Assembly: GCA_009845425.1 (NCBI GenBank)
Contig: VXZQ01000011.1
Coordinates: 62,001 to 126,000, forward strand
DNA length: 64,000 nt
Source of the DNA: Holophagales bacterium
GTDB taxonomy: Bacteria; Acidobacteriota; Thermoanaerobaculia; Multivoradales; Multivoraceae
Direction of reading: 5' to 3'
Shown here: in pieces, positions 59,770 through 64,000 of the stretch
How the letters are laid out: every line of letters begins with the position of its first letter
Numbering within the stretch: the first letter of the stretch is position 1
The notes under the pieces: generated by a model
What the model was told of the DNA's origin: nothing
The model's database searches: none
Seen by the model: only the letters and a program-made list of their open reading frames with translations
Position numbers and translations under genes: made by a program

Positions 59770-62299
59770 GACGCAAGGTGGCCCCCACGGTGCGCGGCGC
59801 TTCGAGGAACGTACTGCGGCTGCCGACGCGCAGCGGCGTGTTGAACGTCACGTTCTTCGTCTGCTCATCCGTCACGTTGTTGCTCCAGAGCTCCACCGCC
59901 CACTTGCCGGAGTAGCCACCGAGCCCGACCCGGACGTTCGCCTTCGTGTTCGCCTCCTGGATGTCCAGGGCGAGGTTGGGCTGGGTGCTGGTCCGCCGAT
60001 CGTCCTCCCAGCGGCCGTTCACCGACGCGAACACCAGGAACCGGTCGCCGACCGTGTCGTCCCAGTTGGCGCCGAACGAGAACACGTTCTCGGGCGCGTT
60101 GGTCAGCTTCGCGCCGCACAGCGACTGGACGGAAGCCGCGTCGAGGTCGCCGGCGCAGTTCTCCGGATACTCCGAGTCGGCGAAGGTGTAGCCGAGGTTC
60201 AGCGTGACGTGCTGCCCCGCGACGGCGGAAAGCTCGAGCTCGGCGCCGCGGCTCTGCGCCTTCGGCACGTTGAAGGTCCTGAACTGGACGCCCGTGAACT
60301 CGAGCACCTGGAAGTCCTCGATGTCGTAGTCGAACAGCGTGGCGTTCAGGCGCACCCGACGGTTCGCGAACTCCGACTTCACCCCCAGCTCGAGCGCGTC
60401 GATCTTCTCCGAGTCGAACCGGGGGTCGGCGCCGCCGACGGCCGCCGTCGAATCCAGGTTGAAGCCGCCGGACTTGAAGCCGTGCGTGTAGCTGGCGTAG
60501 CCCTTGACGGTGTCGCTGAACTCGTAGACCGCCTGCGACGTGTAGACCAGCTCGTCGTCCTGGAACGTGTCCGCGAACGTCGCAGGCAGGATCGGCACGC
60601 CGGTATCCGCCGGCGTGGCAAAGGGGAAGCAGTTGAAGCCCGCGTTCAGGTTGCCGATCGTCGTCGCCACGGGCGCGAGCGGCGTTCCCGCAGCGCCCTC
60701 CGCCAGGGCCTGCGCGTTCAACAGGGTTGCAAGACAGCCGGGGTTGCTGGCGGCCGGCTGCCTGAAGCTGCCGTCCTTCGTCTCGTCGACGTACCGCAGC
60801 CCGGCGACCAGCGACAAACGGTCCGACAGGCGAAAGGTGTTGTGCGTGAAGATCGACCACGAGTCGCCTTCCTGGCGGTAGACGTTGTTCGCGAAGGCGC
60901 CGCCGACCGGAATGCCGCCTGAGAAGGCGAGCGCCTGGTTGTCAGCTGCCAGGACGTCCCCGAACGTTCCCCCCGTGGCCAGGGGCACGCCGCCGAGCAG
61001 TTGCGCCGGGGCGAGCGCCGGAGCGAGGGCGTAGTTCCAGAGGATGGCGTCGACGAAGGAGGAGAAGTCCCCCAGCAGGCCGAGGCCGACGTGCTCGAGA
61101 ATGTCCTCGCCCGAGGCGAAGCCGCCGACCAGCCAACTCACCCGCTCGGTGTCGCCGGTGAGCCGGAACTCCTGGGTCCAGGACTCGATGTCGTCGAACG
61201 TCTCGAAGCCGTTGGCGGCCTCCGGAGAGACTCCGTAGACGCCAATCCCGACGAAGTCGTCCTGGATCGACGAGGCGAGGAAGTCACGCCACGAACCCAG
61301 GTAAGTCAGCGAGACGTTGTCGGTCAGGTTGTAGTTGAGCTCGGCCGAGAGCCCTTTCTGATCGAAGGGGTTGACGAACGGACCCGAATTCGAGCGCCGG
61401 GCCTCGAAGGCCGACGGGCCGACGACGGAGACGCCTCCATCGGCAGGGAGTCCGGCGGCCGCGAACGAGCCGAGCGCCGCCGCGGGCGTTTCGAGCAGAA
61501 CGACCGCGTCGCAGCACTCCTCGTCCGCGTCCGAGTAGTCGCCGATGATCCGTAGCGATCCGCGGTCCGCGAAGTTCCACAGCAACTGCCCGCGCAGGAG
61601 CGCCCGGTCGCGCGTGTAGCTCTCTGTTCCCGAAACGCTCTCGACGAAGCCGTCCTGGTTGCGAACAGCAGCCGAGAGCCGGTAGCCGACCCGGTCGGAA
61701 AGTGGACCGCCCACGCCCGCCTGGAGATTGAAGGCGTTGAAGTTGCCCGCCGTCAGGTTGAGGAAACCGGACTGGTCCGTCAGGCTCGGCCGCCTCGTGC
61801 GCAGGTTCAGCGCGCCTGCCGAGACGTTGCGGCCGAACAGGGTGCCCTGCGGGCCGCGAAGCACCTCGATCGACTCGACATCGAGCTGATCGCCGAGCGC
61901 GATCCCCGGACGGCTCAGGTAGATCCCGTCGAGGAAGACACCGACCGAACTCTCGAGCCCGATGTTGTTGCCGGTCGTGCCGACGCCCCGAATGCGCAGC
62001 GTCGTTCCCTGCGACTCCGTTTGCGACGAGTTCATGTTGAAGCTCGACGCCAGCGTCGGCAGGTCGCGGATGTCCAGCATGCCGGCGCGCTCGATCTGGA
62101 GCGGCGTGATCGCCGTCACCGCAATCGGTACGTCCTGCAGCGACTCCTCGCGCTTCGTCGCGGTGACCGTGATCTCCTCGACGAACAGGTCCTCGGCGGC
62201 GGCCGATTCCTGAGCGGTGTCGTCTTCCTGCGCCCACGCTGAGCCTGCGGTCAGGACTAGCGGAGCGAACGTATACAGAAACAGTCTTCTCAGCTTCAC
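59759..62299 (-). CDS. TonB-dependent outer-membrane receptor
   Basis: 846 aa from a GTG at 62299 (AAGGGG 7 nt upstream), which opens the signal KLRRLFLYTFAPLVLTAGSAWAQ. The TonB box region VEEITVTATKREESLQDVPIAVTAI and the plug (IRGVGTTGNNIGLESSVGVFLDGIYLSRPG, SIEVLRGPQGTLFGRNVSAGALNLRTRRP) are canonical; the barrel ends in GATLRLTF. No N-terminal regulatory domain, unlike the receptor at 47979. Closest in style to sphingomonad/caulobacter-type receptors for glycans or hydrophobic compounds; ligand unknown. Convergent 11-nt overlap with the deacylase gene. Confidence 0.94.
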   Translation of the reverse strand: MKLRRLFLYTFAPLVLTAGSAWAQEDDTAQESAAAEDLFVEEITVTATKREESLQDVPIAVTAITPLQIERAGMLDIRDLPTLASSFNMNSSQTESQGTTLRIRGVGTTGNNIGLESSVGVFLDGIYLSRPGIALGDQLDVESIEVLRGPQGTLFGRNVSAGALNLRTRRPSLTDQSGFLNLTAGNFNAFNLQAGVGGPLSDRVGYRLSAAVRNQDGFVESVSGTESYTRDRALLRGQLLWNFADRGSLRIIGDYSDADEECCDAVVLLETPAAALGSFAAAGLPADGGVSVVGPSAFEARRSNSGPFVNPFDQKGLSAELNYNLTDNVSLTYLGSWRDFLASSIQDDFVGIGVYGVSPEAANGFETFDDIESWTQEFRLTGDTERVSWLVGGFASGEDILEHVGLGLLGDFSSFVDAILWNYALAPALAPAQLLGGVPLATGGTFGDVLAADNQALAFSGGIPVGGAFANNVYRQEGDSWSIFTHNTFRLSDRLSLVAGLRYVDETKDGSFRQPAASNPGCLATLLNAQALAEGAAGTPLAPVATTIGNLNAGFNCFPFATPADTGVPILPATFADTFQDDELVYTSQAVYEFSDTVKGYASYTHGFKSGGFNLDSTAAVGGADPRFDSEKIDALELGVKSEFANRRVRLNATLFDYDIEDFQVLEFTGVQFRTFNVPKAQSRGAELELSAVAGQHVTLNLGYTFADSEYPENCAGDLDAASVQSLCGAKLTNAPENVFSFGANWDDTVGDRFLVFASVNGRWEDDRRTSTQPNLALDIQEANTKANVRVGLGGYSGKWAVELWSNNVTDEQTKNVTFNTPLRVGSRSTFLEAPRTVGATLRLTF

Positions 62300-62435
62300 T
62301 GTGTGCCCCTTCGGAGTAGTCCGTTGCGGAGGGGCCGCCGCAACGAGTGTCTCCCGGCCAACCTCGAGGAGGCCGCGACTATTCCCTTTTTCCGGCACCC
62401 GCTACCATCCGACGCTCCGCCACCCACGAGTCCCC

Positions 62436-63278
62436 ATGAGCGTTTCCGTCTGCCTCACCTTCGACTTCGACGGCCTCTCGTCGTGGTCCGGCGGCGTGCG
62501 CCAGACGAAGTCGCCGAATCTCCTCGCGCGCGGTGAGTTTGGCGCGGTAGGCGCCGAGCGGATCCTGGATCTTCTGCAAGACCGGCAGCTCCCGTCCACC
62601 TGGTTCACACCCGGCCACACGATCGATACCTGGCCGGACCTGTGCCGCCGAATCGCCGAAGAAGGCCATGAACTGGCCTACCACGGCTACTGCCACGAAG
62701 CGCCCTCGAGCAAGCGGGACGAAGCGGACGAACGAGCGATCCTCCAACGAGGCATCGCATGCATCGAGCGGGTCTGGGGCCGGCCTCCCTCCGGTAGCCG
62801 GAACCCCGGCGGCAACCTCGGCCCTCGTTGGGTCGATCTGCTCCTCGAGCACGACTTCTCTTACGACTCCTCGATGGCGCCGCACGACTTCCAGCCCACC
62901 TGGGTACGCAAGGGCGACATCGCCCGAACGGACGGCCCGCACGTCTTCGGCGAACCGGTCGACCTGGTCGAACTGCCGTTCGACTGGGCCCTCGACGACT
63001 GGCCCTACTTCAGCCCTAATCTCCCGCAGTCGGAAGGTCTCCGGCCTCCGAATGAGGTCTACGACATCTGGGCCGCCGAGTTCGACTACCTCCACCAACG
63101 CCTCGGCGACGGCGTCTTCGTGCTCTGTCTCCACCCGCAGTGCATCGGGAGAGGCGCCCGGATGTTGATGCTGGAGCGCCTCCTCGACCACATGGCGAAC
63201 GCCGAAGGCGTGGTCTTCCGCACGATGGAGGACGTGGCGGCCGAGTTCAGGGCGCGAGCGATGGACCAAGAGCGATGA
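62436..63278 (+). CDS. Polysaccharide deacetylase (NodB-fold) family protein
   Basis: 280 aa from the ATG at 62436. SVSVCLTFDFDG carries the catalytic Asp10/metal Asp12 pair, ELAYHGYCHE the metal histidines, and RNPGGNLGPRWVDLLLEHDFSYDSS the third strand motif. No signal peptide, so probably cytoplasmic, more like the PuuE/allantoinase-type branch that acts on small amides than a cell-wall deacetylase. Stop overlaps the start of the SDR gene (ATGA). Confidence 0.88.
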   Translation: MSVSVCLTFDFDGLSSWSGGVRQTKSPNLLARGEFGAVGAERILDLLQDRQLPSTWFTPGHTIDTWPDLCRRIAEEGHELAYHGYCHEAPSSKRDEADERAILQRGIACIERVWGRPPSGSRNPGGNLGPRWVDLLLEHDFSYDSSMAPHDFQPTWVRKGDIARTDGPHVFGEPVDLVELPFDWALDDWPYFSPNLPQSEGLRPPNEVYDIWAAEFDYLHQRLGDGVFVLCLHPQCIGRGARMLMLERLLDHMANAEGVVFRTMEDVAAEFRARAMDQER

Positions 63279-64000
63279 CACAGGGATTCACGGACCGCGA
63301 CGTGCCCGACCAGTCCGGGCGGACTTTTCTCGTCACCGGAGCGAACACCGGCATCGGCTTCGAGACGGCCAGGGTGCTGGCGAGGCAGGGCGCCCGCGTG
63401 CTGCTGGGGTGTCGCTCCGAGGAGCGAGCCGCCGGTGCGATCGCCAGGATCAACGCCGAGTCCCCGGAGGCCGACCTCGAGTTCCTGCAACTCGACCAGG
63501 CTGACCTGGCAAGCGTGCGTGCCGCCGCCGAGCGAGCCGCAGCGGAGCCTCGTCTCGACGTGCTCGTCAACAACGCCGGCATCATGGGGGTACCGCGCAC
63601 CCTGACCGTCGACGGCTTCGAGGCGCAGTTCGGCGTCAATCATCTCGGCACGTTCGCGCTCACCGGGCGGCTCTTGCCGAAGCTGGAGGAAACCGAGGGC
63701 AGCCGGGTGGTGATCACCGCCAGCGTCGCCCACCGGGGCGCGCGGATCCACTGGGCGGACATCGACGGCGCGAAGTTCTACTCGCGCCAGACGCGCTACC
63801 AGCAGAGCAAGCTGGCCAATCTGATGTACATGCATGAGCTCGACCGCCGTTTCAAGGCCCGCGGGTCCCGGACGATCGCGGTCGCCTGCCATCCGGGCCT
63901 GGCGCAGACCGACATTGGCCGCCGCTTCCCTCTGATCCAGATGGCCGCGCCCCTCGTCCGCACCTTCTTCAACACGCAGGCGACGGGAGCGTGGCCGACG
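63275..64000 (+). CDS. Short-chain dehydrogenase, retinol-dehydrogenase-like, partial
   Basis: 242 residues, cut by the right edge. ATG at 63275 overlaps the previous stop. FLVTGANTGIGFETARVLARQGARVLLGCR is the NADP-type Rossmann motif; LDVLVNNAGIMGVP, FGVNHLGTFALTGRLLP, VVITASVAHRGA (Ser) and YQQSKLANLMYMHEL (Tyr-Lys) complete the SDR catalytic set. Resembles WW-domain oxidoreductase/retinol dehydrogenase types often found in Actinobacteria and Acidobacteria. Coupled to the deacetylase-like gene, so the two may act on one metabolite. Confidence 0.9.
   Translation, partial: MTQGFTDRDVPDQSGRTFLVTGANTGIGFETARVLARQGARVLLGCRSEERAAGAIARINAESPEADLEFLQLDQADLASVRAAAERAAAEPRLDVLVNNAGIMGVPRTLTVDGFEAQFGVNHLGTFALTGRLLPKLEETEGSRVVITASVAHRGARIHWADIDGAKFYSRQTRYQQSKLANLMYMHELDRRFKARGSRTIAVACHPGLAQTDIGRRFPLIQMAAPLVRTFFNTQATGAWPT

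Overview
The window is high-GC DNA with densely packed genes, almost certainly from a chromosome of a free-living heterotrophic Gram-negative bacterium. Two TonB-dependent receptors, lipoprotein and Tat signals, three formylglycine-type sulfatases, a PSCyt1/DUF1549/DUF1553 plus DUF1501 pair, DUF2911, S9 peptidase and several serine hydrolases of the beta-lactamase fold suggest an uncultured Acidobacteriota-like (or Planctomycetes/Verrucomicrobia-like) organism that feeds on polymers and peptides. This placement is an inference from gene families; there is no rRNA or ribosomal marker here.

Layout. 1-8.2 kb: a partial AAA+ ATPase with its own promoter, katG, an acyl-CoA synthetase, and a minus-strand operon (MFS transporter, PhyH-type dioxygenase, serine hydrolase). 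8.2-16 kb: luciferase-like monooxygenase, a secreted c-type heme/copper-monooxygenase fusion, an unknown membrane protein, an S9 peptidase, a serine hydrolase and a short-chain dehydrogenase. 16-26.1 kb: a plus-strand run of sulfatase, PSCyt/DUF1549/DUF1553, DUF1501, sodium:solute symporter, a coiled-coil membrane protein with hendecad repeats and a Tat-exported glycosidase-like protein, which looks like a (sulfated) glycan or sugar utilisation block. 26.2-29.4 kb: class III aminotransferase, DUF2911 and a second sulfatase. 29.5-32.2 kb: a small accessory island with an orphan ribbon-helix-helix gene, a HigBA-like toxin-antitoxin pair, a VapB antitoxin with a decayed VapC, a winged-helix-like unknown and a degenerate tRNA-like sequence.

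32.2-46.6 kb: a peptide ABC importer lacking its ATPases, a third sulfatase, then two paralogous ABC exporters in inverted orientation. One is translationally coupled to a GH32-family protein; the other follows a further ABC exporter and overlaps a WD40-repeat gene. 46.7-55.7 kb: an esterase, a TonB receptor divergent from an ADP-ribosylglycohydrolase fusion (operator-like inverted repeats lie between them), a second heme/copper-monooxygenase fusion and a stand-alone ABC membrane domain. 55.7-64 kb: an operon of PLP-dependent dehydratase, serine hydrolase and N-acyl-D-amino-acid deacylase that could act together on D-amino-acid-containing peptides, then a second TonB receptor, a polysaccharide deacetylase and a partial SDR.

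The structural signal that ordinary annotation would miss is a dispersed REP-like element: five full copies and one reduced copy, each full copy made of a variable hairpin, a strictly conserved hairpin and a fixed tail. Two copies sit at successive gene junctions of one operon and one of these is translated into a signal peptide. A second recurring feature is that several genes have their best-placed Shine-Dalgarno in front of a CTG codon.
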